Source: Candidatus Doudnabacteria bacterium
GTDB taxonomy: Bacteria > Patescibacteriota > Doudnabacteria > UBA920 > 2-01-FULL-50-11
Assembly: GCA_016205055.1 (NCBI GenBank)
Contig: JACQJK010000056.1
Span: 1-12,862 of the forward strand
Reading direction: 5' to 3'
Length of the DNA: 12,862 nucleotides
Below are positions 7,054 to 12,110 of this stretch, in pieces. The notes under the pieces are model-generated. The model made no database searches, was not told the origin of the DNA, and saw only the letters and a program-made list of their open reading frames with translations. Position 1 is the stretch's first letter, and each line of letters opens with the position of its first letter. Both the position numbers and the translations under genes were made by a program.

Positions 7054-7656
7054 TCAGGCGATTTTGAGGGCTTGGTAGATTTCCTCGAAATGCCCGGCGT
7101 GCTCGATGCGGGCAAAAGTCGCCTTCAAGCTCCATTCCGTTGGAACTCGCAACTCTCCTAACTGGATTTCCGTATCGGTGCGCAAGACAGATTCGGGTAG
7201 GCCGTAGACATTCGCCCAGACTCCACGAGATTGCCTGACCGCCTGATCCGTACCCTCAAATCGGTAACGGGCGATTTTGTGCGTTCCGTAGCTGAACTTG
7301 ATTGCCCGGATTATTCCGTCTTTCAGCTCGACCTCGCAAGTGATATAAGGGACGGTTTGGGAGGGTGAAATATGACAGCAATAGCGAGTGAACGTCGGCG
7401 CAGTCAAGCAGTTTGGTTCCAGTTCCCATGACTCGAATTTCCCGGCAGTGTGCAAGTCGATTCGCTCCAAAACCCAGCCCTTTGCAAACCAGAAGGTTGT
7501 CCATAATCGCCCGCGGCGCAAAAGCTGGAAGGATCCGCGAAACCGTCTGCCGGTTCTGATGTGGCGGGAGATTCGGATTTCTCCGACGTGATGTTCTTGC
7601 TTGGTTTGCAGAATCTGGTACAAGCACTGGATCAGCGTTTGGATTCGGGAATTCAT
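7054..7656 (-). CDS. Hypothetical 200-aa protein
   Basis: I do not recognise this protein. It looks soluble. It has a basic, Arg-rich region (about residues 25-50), several Trp residues, scattered Cys (Cys-Cys near residue 92), alternating beta-like stretches in the middle (YITCEVELKDGIIRAIKFSY) and a helical C-terminus (HFEEIYQALKIA). The ATG at 7656 is chosen because GGAGGC lies five bases upstream (7666-7661 on the minus strand). An in-frame GTG at 7668 would add four residues but lies over that SD. It is the first gene of a two-gene operon with its own promoter and an operator-like palindrome. It is unrelated to the flanking housekeeping genes and probably acquired. Confidence 0.78.
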   Translation of the reverse strand: MNSRIQTLIQCLYQILQTKQEHHVGEIRISRHIRTGRRFRGSFQLLRRGRLWTTFWFAKGWVLERIDLHTAGKFESWELEPNCLTAPTFTRYCCHISPSQTVPYITCEVELKDGIIRAIKFSYGTHKIARYRFEGTDQAVRQSRGVWANVYGLPESVLRTDTEIQLGELRVPTEWSLKATFARIEHAGHFEEIYQALKIA

Positions 7657-7663
7657 CAGTGCC

Positions 7664-7679
7664 TCCACTTTGAAGTGGA
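7664..7679. promoter_or_regulatory. 16-bp palindrome at the transcription start, operator candidate
   Basis: TCCACTT-TG-AAGTGGA, with 7-bp perfect arms. It lies between the -10 box (7685-7680) and the start codon of the 200-aa gene, covers the predicted start point and overlaps the edge of the SD. That is the usual place for a repressor operator. Confidence 0.45.
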
Positions 7680-7708
7680 ATTATTGCACGGTTTTTGTTT
7701 TGGATCAA
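7680..7708 (-). promoter_or_regulatory. Promoter of the 200-aa/65-aa operon
   Basis: On the minus strand TTGATC (7708-7703), a 17-bp spacer, AATAAT (7685-7680), with TG one base before the -10. The predicted start near 7673 leaves a leader of only about 17 nt. Confidence 0.55.
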
Positions 7709-7775
7709 GCGTTTTTCCATCCCCAGGCCCGTAGGCCGAACGTCCACGGCGGTCCAGCGGAGCATTACTGAATAT

Positions 7776-7799
7776 AAAAAAAGAGCGACACATCCGCTC
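7776..7799 (-). terminator. Intrinsic terminator of the 69-aa gene unit
   Basis: On the minus strand GAGCG (7799-7795), a 7-nt loop, CGCTC (7787-7783), then T7 (7782-7776). It closes the transcript that starts at the promoter at 8226-8254. Confidence 0.75.
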
Positions 7800-7940
7800 A
7801 ATTCATGAAAAGTGCTTGCTCTTTTACTTTCGTTCTGCGGCTAAGCCGTGTGGTATCCCAGCAAAATCTGGTCCTGCTTTCGTCCAAAGTCGGCTGGCGC
7901 TACCGGTTGGGAGGGTCAGACGCTGTTTAGAAAGGGCAGT
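7800..7940 (-). other. Long structured 3' untranslated stretch
   Basis: 141 bases between the stop of the 69-aa gene and its terminator, with no convincing reading frame. It holds several small stems: GGGCA/TGCCC around the stop codon (7949-7945 with 7938-7934), CCAG/CTGG, and CGGCT-A-AGCCG at 7838-7848. The last resembles the core of the hairpin repeat at 11807-11844, including a nearby GTGGTAT, and may be a degenerate copy. A small RNA processed from this 3' end is possible but not shown. Confidence 0.4.
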
Positions 7941-8150
7941 TTAGTGCCCGCGCGCTCCCCGCGTCCTTTGACCTGCTTTCATGTCGCGAACCGCCGCTGC
8001 TCCGATTGCTCGCAAGCGGCTGGTGGTTTCGCGGGGATCACGGTTCCGCAGGAATCCATCAGCGGCCACCATCCATTGCAGAATCAGAGCGTCACATGGA
8101 AATGGTCGTTCACCTCTGCTCACGATCCCAGCTGGTTTTCGTTTCTTCAT
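7941..8150 (-). CDS. Hypothetical 69-aa basic protein
   Basis: I do not recognise the family. The protein is strongly basic. It starts MKKRKPAGIVSRGERPF, has a helix-like middle (DALILQWMVAADGFL), and ends in an Arg/Gly-rich tail (QRTRGARGH). There is no membrane segment or metal site. The evidence that it is real comes from signals: the ATG at 8150 has AAGGAG four bases upstream, a near-consensus promoter lies at 8226-8254, and a terminator at 7776-7799 closes the unit. The stop TGA of an eight-codon leader ORF overlaps its ATG. The charge and size would suit a nucleic-acid-binding protein, but that is a guess. It belongs to the accessory island between rplU and recR. Confidence 0.68.
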   Translation of the reverse strand: MKKRKPAGIVSRGERPFPCDALILQWMVAADGFLRNRDPRETTSRLRAIGAAAVRDMKAGQRTRGARGH

Positions 8151-8173
8151 GATGCTCCTTTTGAGAGTGGCAT
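8147..8173 (-). CDS. Eight-codon leader ORF (MPLSKGAS)
   Basis: The ATG at 8173 is preceded by AGAGG four bases upstream on the minus strand. The ORF encodes MPLSKGAS and ends at TGA (8149-8147), which overlaps the ATG of the 69-aa gene as ATGA. The SD of the 69-aa gene lies inside it. This layout is typical of translational coupling. The short length makes chance possible. Confidence 0.4.
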   Translation of the reverse strand: MPLSKGAS

Positions 8174-8225
8174 TTGTCCTCTTTGAGATTGGCCCAACTA
8201 CCGAAGCCGAGTGCAGCCAGAAATG

Positions 8226-8254
8226 ATTCTATCAGTTGGCACCCGCTCTGTCCA
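8226..8254 (-). promoter_or_regulatory. Near-consensus promoter for the 69-aa gene
   Basis: On the minus strand TGGACA (8254-8249), exactly 17 bp, TAGAAT (8231-8226). Each hexamer differs from the sigma70 consensus at one base. The predicted start is near 8219, giving a 68-nt leader before the ATG at 8150. Confidence 0.7.
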
Positions 8255-8289
8255 TAGTAAAAAAACACCTCCCCTCTCCGGTCGCTGGA

Positions 8290-8901
8290 TCAAATTTCCT
8301 TCCGAAAGTTAATCGCGTCAGAAAGCGTCAGCTCGTCGGTGTATTCCAAATCGCCTCCCACAGGAATGCCGCGGGCAAGCTTGGTAATCCTGACGTCCAG
8401 AGGTTTCAACTGTTTGGCAATGTACATGGAAGTGGCGTCGCCTTCCAGGGATGGGTTGGTGGCCAAGATCACCTCCACTTCTTTGTTTTGCTTTTTCAGC
8501 TTTTTCACCCGCTCCACCAGTTCCTCTATTTTCAGCTGCTCCGGCCCAATGCCGTCAATGGGGGAGATGGCGCCGCCCAAGACATGGTAAACGCCGTCGT
8601 ATTTTTTGGTCTGCTCCAGCGCCAGCACGTCCAGGGGATCCTCAACCGCGCAGATTAGAGCGGGTTTTCGTTTGTCATCCCCGCAGATTGCGCACACCGA
8701 CGATTCCGCCATGTTAAAGCAAACCTCGCAGCTGGTGACGTTGGTGCGCAAGTGCGTAATTGCGTCAACGAACAGCTGGTATTGGGAGGAAGGAAGTTTA
8801 TACAAGTAAAAAGTCAGCCGCGAGGCGGACTTGGGTCCGATCCCGGGCAATTTGGACAGTTCCTCGATAACTTTTTCGATACTGCGGGGGAGAATATGCA
8901 T
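8290..8901 (-). CDS. recR: Recombination mediator protein RecR
   Basis: A 203-aa protein, the usual RecR length. With RecF/RecO, RecR loads RecA on gapped DNA. The domains are in the standard order: helix-hairpin-helix LPGIGPKSASRL (18-29), a four-Cys zinc finger (C58, C61, C70, C73), a Toprim domain starting at AVEDPLDVLALE (85-96) with HVLGG (106-110) and ILATNPSLEGDAT (145-157), and the C-terminal GIPVGGDLEYTDELTL (178-193). The ATG at 8901 lacks an SD, like other core genes here. dnaB lies upstream on the same strand, but a 184-bp gap full of inverted repeats separates them, so co-transcription is uncertain. No clear terminator follows it. Confidence 0.97.
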   Translation of the reverse strand: MHILPRSIEKVIEELSKLPGIGPKSASRLTFYLYKLPSSQYQLFVDAITHLRTNVTSCEVCFNMAESSVCAICGDDKRKPALICAVEDPLDVLALEQTKKYDGVYHVLGGAISPIDGIGPEQLKIEELVERVKKLKKQNKEVEVILATNPSLEGDATSMYIAKQLKPLDVRITKLARGIPVGGDLEYTDELTLSDAINFRKEI

Positions 8902-8916
8902 ATTGTTAAAACAAAT

Positions 8917-9000
8917 GTAACTCGCAACTCATAACCCGTAACATATTTAGATTTTTGGTTTGTGGTGTTTCCTGTGTTGCGGGTTCCATGTTAGGCGAGC
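8917..9000. repeat. Heptad-repeat inverted-repeat element between dnaB and recR
   Basis: Positions 8917-8944 read as four degenerate 7-mers: GTAACTC, GCAACTC, ATAACCC, GTAACAT. A related array in the opposite orientation lies at 8976-9000 (GTTGCGG, GTTCCAT, GTTAGGC, GAGC). The two arms form an imperfect inverted repeat around a 33-bp A/T-rich loop. A small stem GCAATT-TCAG-AATTGC follows at 8999-9014. No gene is present. It looks like a REP/MITE-type element placed 15 bp upstream of recR. Confidence 0.5.
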
Positions 9001-9041
9001 AATTTCAGAATTGCGAATTCGAAAAAGCGTTTCCAGTCTCC

Positions 9042-9077
9042 TGTCAGTGATTTTCACGATCGTGAAAAATGCTGACA
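9042..9077. repeat. 36-bp dyad, with perfect 18-bp core, after dnaB
   Basis: TGTCAG (9042-9047) and CTGACA (9072-9077) flank, through three mismatched bases on each side, the perfect palindrome TTTTCACGATCGTGAAAA (9051-9068). It begins 8 bp past the dnaB stop codon. No T-tract follows on the minus strand, so it is a weak intrinsic terminator. It could protect a 3' end or be a protein-binding site. Confidence 0.7.
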
Positions 9078-9085
9078 TATGCTTT

Positions 9086-10489
9086 CTAGATGCCGACTTG
9101 CTCAATGACCACTTCTTCGCTTGTTCGGTCTTGCTTGCGCTCCAGGTTTTTAAAAGTGACCGTGTCGTGGTCAAAGAACAGTTCAACTTCCCCGGTCGGG
9201 CCGTTGCGGTGTTTTTTAATCAAAACCTGCGCGATGTTCGGCCGCGTTGTGTCGCGGCCGCGGTACATTTCCTCGCGGTAAATAAACATCACCACGTCGG
9301 CGTCCTGCTCAATGGAGCCGGATTCGCGTAAATCGGCCAGTTGAGGGATTTGCGGGCGGCGTTCCTCGACTTTGCGTGAGAGTTGCGACAAAGCCAGAAC
9401 CGGGACGTTAAGTTCTCGGGCCAGGGCTTTGAGCGAGCGGGAGATTTCCGAAACTTCCTGCACCCGGTTGTCCTGCGCTCCTCGGCTTTCCATCAATTGC
9501 AGGTAGTCAACGACAATCAGGCCCAGGTCCTGCTCGGCTTTTAAGCGCCTGGATTTCGTGCGGATTTCCATAACGTTGGCCGTGGCCGAGTCGTCGATGA
9601 ACATCGGCGTTTCGCTCAAAATCCCCATGGCGTGGCCGATGCGTTCAAAATCGTTGTTTGCGCCGTCGTCGGAAAGTTTGCCGGTGCGCATTTTCCATAA
9701 ACTCACCCCGGCTTGCGCGGCCAAGAGCCGGTCCACCAGCTGGTCTTTGCTCATTTCCAGGGAAAAAATCGCCACCGGAGTTTTAGTTTTTACGCCCGCG
9801 TGCCGCGCAATGTCCAAAGCCAGCGAAGTTTTGCCCATGGACGGCCGGGCGGCCAAAATAACCAGGTCGGATTTCTGCAGTCCGCCGAGCAGATTGTCAA
9901 GATCGGAATAACCGGTTGATAACCCGCGCAGTTTTCCTCGCTCCCGGTGCAGCTCGTCGATGCGTTCGAAGGTTTCGTGCAGGACCTCGTTTAACGAAAC
10001 GAAGTTTTGCTTGAGGAATTTTTGCGAAACGGAAAACAAGCGCTGCTCGGCTTGGTCCAAAAGTAATTCCACGTCTTCCGCTTCCTGGAATCCTAAGACG
10101 TTGATTTCGTTGGAGACGGCGATGAGTTTGCGCAACGTCCCTTTGCGGCGGACGATTTGGGCGTAATGAACGATGTGCGCGGCCGAGGGCACGGCGTTGA
10201 CCAGTTCCGTCAAGTAAGTCGTGCCGCCGATTTGTTCCAGCTGTTTTTTTTCTTCGAGGCGGTTAGAAACGGTCAGTATGTCAATGGAACTGTGGTTGTC
10301 AAAAAGTTCGACCATGGCTTCGTAAACCAGCGCGTGCCGCTGTTCGTAAAAATCTTCCGGCGATAAAATGTCGGCGATTTTAATGATGGCGTCGCGATCG
10401 AGCATCAAAGAGCCCAAGACGGATTGCTCGGCTTCAGCGTTTTGGGGGGGCACGCGAACGTTCAGATTTTGCGCGATGTTTTCAGCCAC
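9086..10489 (-). CDS. dnaB: Replicative DNA helicase DnaB
   Basis: A 467-aa hexameric 5'-3' helicase that unwinds DNA ahead of the replisome; the length is normal and no intein is present. The N-terminal domain starts with VPPQNAEAEQSVLGSLMLD (residues 13-31) and covers about 10-115. A linker helix leads to the RecA-like ATPase, with Walker A ARPSMGKTS (K220), Walker B VVDYLQL (D328), and the C-terminal LSQLSR and DLRESGSIEQDADVV motifs. The start is GTG at 10489, with no SD but placed correctly relative to the conserved N-terminus; its promoter is at 10543-10572. The C-terminal tail after KNLERKQDRTSEEV is short and acidic. The G-rich stretch 10444-10450 is simply the Pro-Pro codons. Confidence 0.98.
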   Translation of the reverse strand: MAENIAQNLNVRVPPQNAEAEQSVLGSLMLDRDAIIKIADILSPEDFYEQRHALVYEAMVELFDNHSSIDILTVSNRLEEKKQLEQIGGTTYLTELVNAVPSAAHIVHYAQIVRRKGTLRKLIAVSNEINVLGFQEAEDVELLLDQAEQRLFSVSQKFLKQNFVSLNEVLHETFERIDELHRERGKLRGLSTGYSDLDNLLGGLQKSDLVILAARPSMGKTSLALDIARHAGVKTKTPVAIFSLEMSKDQLVDRLLAAQAGVSLWKMRTGKLSDDGANNDFERIGHAMGILSETPMFIDDSATANVMEIRTKSRRLKAEQDLGLIVVDYLQLMESRGAQDNRVQEVSEISRSLKALARELNVPVLALSQLSRKVEERRPQIPQLADLRESGSIEQDADVVMFIYREEMYRGRDTTRPNIAQVLIKKHRNGPTGEVELFFDHDTVTFKNLERKQDRTSEEVVIEQVGI

Positions 10490-10542
10490 GGACTAGAATC
10501 TAGAAAATCGAATAGAAAGCAGACTAGGTTGCTTGGAAAGTC

Positions 10543-10572
10543 AGTATAGCAGATAAAAAAAGCCGCTCACAA
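10543..10572 (-). promoter_or_regulatory. dnaB promoter
   Basis: On the minus strand TTGTGA (10572-10567), an 18-bp spacer containing a T7 run, TATACT (10548-10543), with TG one base before the -10. The hexamers and spacing are identical to the promoter at 2455-2484. The predicted start is near 10536, about 47 nt before the GTG. The promoter lies directly downstream of the transposase remnant. Confidence 0.6.
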
Positions 10573-10636
10573 GCCGAAAGTGGATTAAAGGTTGTTAGGT
10601 TGTGGAGAGCAGATTTTAAACCCTTGAATTCGGGGA

Positions 10637-10694
10637 CCATGTCCACTGCCCGGGCGCGCAGTCTGGGTAGCTTTGGATTAGTGGTGTACGCCAT
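10637..10694 (-). pseudogene. 5' remnant of a transposase gene
   Basis: An ATG at 10694, with an A/G-rich SD region upstream on the minus strand (GAAGGAGAAAGG), starts MAYTTNPKLPRLRAR. This closely resembles, from memory, the N-terminus of helix-turn-helix transposases found in Patescibacteria (IS481-like, followed by an HTH that reads 'VARHFGYS'). After about 20 codons, near ATGGTCC at 10640-10635, the likeness stops: the frame runs on as unrelated sequence to 10524, straight through the dnaB promoter, and has no HTH or DDE domain. It is therefore most likely the left-over start of an element that was deleted or overwritten. No terminal inverted repeat could be paired, so the family assignment is tentative. 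Confidence 0.45.
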
Positions 10695-10762
10695 AGTAGT
10701 TTTCCTTTCTCCTTCAGCATACTCCAATGTTTCCAAGCTATTGGCAGATTACGGGGGGGGTG

Positions 10763-10791
10763 TTGACCAATCTCTCTCTTTGTGCTAATCT
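10763..10791 (+). promoter_or_regulatory. Strong promoter of the 179-aa/75-aa cassette
   Basis: TTGACC (10763-10768), a 17-bp pyrimidine-rich spacer, TAATCT (10786-10791) with TG one base before it. The predicted start is near 10798, about 22 nt ahead of the ATG at 10820. A G8 run (10753-10760) lies just upstream of the -35. Confidence 0.65.
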
Positions 10792-10819
10792 ATCCTGTCC
10801 AACTTGGACGGGAGGAAAC

Positions 10820-11359
10820 ATGAAAGTTAAGGCCGCAGCCTACTCAAACCTGCCGGCGGCACTGATCGCAGTGCTCGACCACCCCGAATTCGGAAGCCGA
10901 ATCGTAACCGAGGTCATTGTGGGCAAGCTTCACGTCCCACCAGGATCTTTGGGACCAGCGACCCACTACGTCCAGTGCACAGACCCGCTGGTACCACTCT
11001 TTCTGGATCACGGATTGGTCGTGGGATTTACCATGCTCTCGGCCACCCGCACCCGCTCCGCTCAGGACTTCGAGAACGCCATGTTCGCTCTTGAAGGAAT
11101 CTATGAGGAGGCGCTCCGTGGTCTCACACCCATGGGCATGAGGACCCAGCTTTTCGTGGCGCTGTCGCTCGACGACAAAATCGACCCCCCCGCACACATG
11201 GGCCAGAAGTCTACGAATCTCATCGAGACGGTGCCACGATGGATTGAGGGCAAGGCCCACCTCCTTGAAGAACTGGAGAAGCCGTGGTATGAGCCGACGG
11301 CGATCGGAATCACGGCACGCCACTGGCTGGACGTTTCTAGACCTCGTGTTCAGGCGTAA
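10820..11359 (+). CDS. Hypothetical 179-aa protein
   Basis: I do not recognise this protein. It appears soluble and mixed alpha/beta: an N-terminal AAYSNLPAALIAVLDHPEF helix (6-24), a hydrophobic middle (PLVPLFLDHGLVVGFTML, 56-73), a long acidic helix (QDFENAMFALEGIYEEAL, 82-99), the strand LFVALSLDDK (111-120), and a helical C-terminal part ending ARHWLDVSRPRVQA. No signal peptide or known catalytic motif was found. The ATG at 10820 is chosen because GGAGG lies four bases upstream and the promoter predicts a start at about 10798. The open frame extends upstream to 10727, but that part overlaps the promoter. It is richer in G/C at third positions than the neighbouring core genes, suggesting transfer. 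It is followed by the 75-aa gene after 50 bp. Confidence 0.78.
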   Translation: MKVKAAAYSNLPAALIAVLDHPEFGSRIVTEVIVGKLHVPPGSLGPATHYVQCTDPLVPLFLDHGLVVGFTMLSATRTRSAQDFENAMFALEGIYEEALRGLTPMGMRTQLFVALSLDDKIDPPAHMGQKSTNLIETVPRWIEGKAHLLEELEKPWYEPTAIGITARHWLDVSRPRVQA

Positions 11360-11409
11360 CGGCGGCCAGAGGACCATCCGAGGAACCCGATTAGCAGAGG
11401 AGAGCATCT

Positions 11410-11637
11410 ATGGAACAGCAAGGCAGGTGGTACCTCGCGGGCCGGCCGCCTGGTTTTCAGACCAAGCCGGTGGCCCGTGACGTGGGAGCGCAGGAGTTTC
11501 CTCTTTTTTGCAGTGTCGATCCTGGAAACGTGGTAGAGGCCAGGATAGCAGCGCGGGAGGCGCTTCCGCGAATACAGGCACAGCATCCGAAGCTTGTCTT
11601 TTTCGAGTTCGTCTGGAAGGAACCGTTTGTTCCTTGA
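11410..11637 (+). CDS. Hypothetical 75-aa protein
   Basis: Not recognised. A small soluble protein with an Arg/Gly/Pro-rich first third (MEQQGRWYLAGRPPG), a central ARIAAREALPRIQAQ helix (about 44-58) and an aromatic C-terminal strand (LVFFEFVWKEPFVP). The ATG at 11410 has GAGGAGAG about six bases upstream, a clear SD. It is the second gene of the cassette begun at 10820 and shares its G/C-rich third positions. Its last codons form one side of the hairpin at 11617-11635. On the opposite strand an ORF start (MGKLAEQIKKLG, ATG at 11677) runs into this region, so the 3' end could be a junction; the plus-strand gene is favoured because of the SD and operon context. Confidence 0.65.
   Translation: MEQQGRWYLAGRPPGFQTKPVARDVGAQEFPLFCSVDPGNVVEARIAAREALPRIQAQHPKLVFFEFVWKEPFVP
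11617..11635 (+). terminator. Hairpin at the end of the 75-aa gene, possible terminator
   Basis: AAGGAAC-CGTTT-GTTCCTT, a perfect 7-bp stem. A T6 run follows only 14 bases later (11650-11655), so as an intrinsic terminator it is not classical. It overlaps the last codons of the gene. Confidence 0.4.
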
Positions 11638-11806
11638 TCCAGCCGAGCTTTTTTATTTGTTCTGCCAGTTTACCCATTCCCTCTTGCCGCAGGGATGAAT
11701 GCCGGCCCGGATCCGCCTAAGCCCCAGGAGGAGAAATCCGTCTAGGCTCTCCTGCGGAATCCGCCGTAGCTTACCTTGGCAATTCAGTATTCATGCCATG
11801 CTCGTA

Positions 11807-11844
11807 CCGCATTCTACCACGGCTAAAGCCGTGGTATTCTGCGG
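11807..11844. repeat. REP-type hairpin with symmetric internal loop
   Basis: CCGCA, TTC, TACCACGGCT, AA, AGCCGTGGTA, TTC, TGCGG: a 15-bp stem interrupted by a symmetric TTC/TTC internal loop, 38 bp in all. The TACCACGGCTAAAGCCGTGGTA core is like REP sequences mobilised by REP-associated tyrosine transposases (TnpA-REP, Y1 family). No such gene is in the window. A weaker relative of the core lies at 7838-7848. Confidence 0.75.
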
Positions 11845-11855
11845 AGGCGGATAAA

Positions 11856-11880
11856 TCCAGCAATTCTTAAGAATTGCGGA
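11856..11880. repeat. Palindrome GCAATTCTTAAGAATTGC with extended stem
   Basis: A perfect 18-bp palindrome at 11860-11877, extended by TCC (11856-11858, then a bulged A) pairing with GGA (11878-11880). It follows the previous hairpin by 11 bp. Confidence 0.7.
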
Positions 11881-11882
11881 AG

Positions 11883-11904
11883 GGTGCTCCCTTTGGGGAG
11901 CACC
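11883..11904. repeat. Strong 9-bp hairpin GGTGCTCCC/GGGAGCACC
   Basis: GGTGCTCCC (11883-11891), loop TTTG, GGGAGCACC (11896-11904). There is no T-tract after it on either strand, so it is not a standard terminator. It is the third hairpin in 100 bp. Confidence 0.75.
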
Positions 11905-12008
11905 TCGCAGCGGGCAAGCGGGGATTTCTATTTTTTGAAGGTTTTGATCGAGAAGTTTTTTAATTCACGTTTAGCCGTTCCTGCCCAACTTTTTATTTTT
12001 TTATTCTG

Positions 12009-12044
12009 ATTTGAAAAATTCTACATTTGTAGCTTTTTTCAAAT
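12009..12044. terminator. Bidirectional terminator-like 36-bp dyad
   Basis: ATTTGAAAAA (12009-12018) pairs with TTTTTCAAAT (12035-12044), and CTACA (12021-12025) with TGTAG (12028-12032), separated by a 2x2 mismatch. The inner stem flanked by an A-tract and a T-tract looks like a weak terminator in both directions. It could also be an operator for the gene that starts 66 bp further on. Confidence 0.5.
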
Positions 12045-12110
12045 TATGATAGCTTGGTTGTTAGATGAGCTTGTTGGATTTTTACACTGTTGATTTAAGC
12101 TAAAAATAGC

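Larger units (their letters stand above)
11638..12110. other. 473-bp gene-free region rich in palindromes
   Basis: No convincing gene on either strand. The left part (11700-11770) has small inverted motifs: GCCTA...TAGGC at 11716-11745, AGGAG/CTCCT, and GCGGA-A-TCCGC at 11754-11764. The middle has three strong hairpins, listed separately. The right part (11920-12110) is A/T-rich with a terminator-like dyad and leads into the last gene. The whole could be a decayed non-autonomous mobile element. Confidence 0.5.

Noticed and set aside
7256..7801. 181-aa minus-strand ORF overlapping the 200-aa gene
   Set aside because: Different frame, no SD at its start, Arg/Pro/Asn-rich shadow composition. 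The 7054-7656 frame has promoter, SD and better protein character.
7848..8226. Plus-strand ORFs of 112 and 81 aa in the island
   Set aside because: They lie antisense to the 69-aa gene, which has promoter, SD and terminator; they have no initiation signals of their own.
7776..8254. The promoter-to-terminator unit as tmRNA or RNase P RNA
   Set aside because: The length would fit, but the conserved tmRNA ends and RNase P core motifs were not found, and a good SD-led ORF is present.
10844..11407. 187-aa ORF antisense to the 179-aa gene
   Set aside because: No SD and odd Arg/His/Cys-rich composition; the plus strand has a promoter and SD for the other reading.
11408..11677. 89-aa minus-strand ORF starting MGKLAEQIKKLGWIKEQTV
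   Set aside because: The first 19 residues look protein-like and could be a gene remnant, but the rest is antisense of the 75-aa gene, and the purine motif abuts the ATG too closely to work as an SD.
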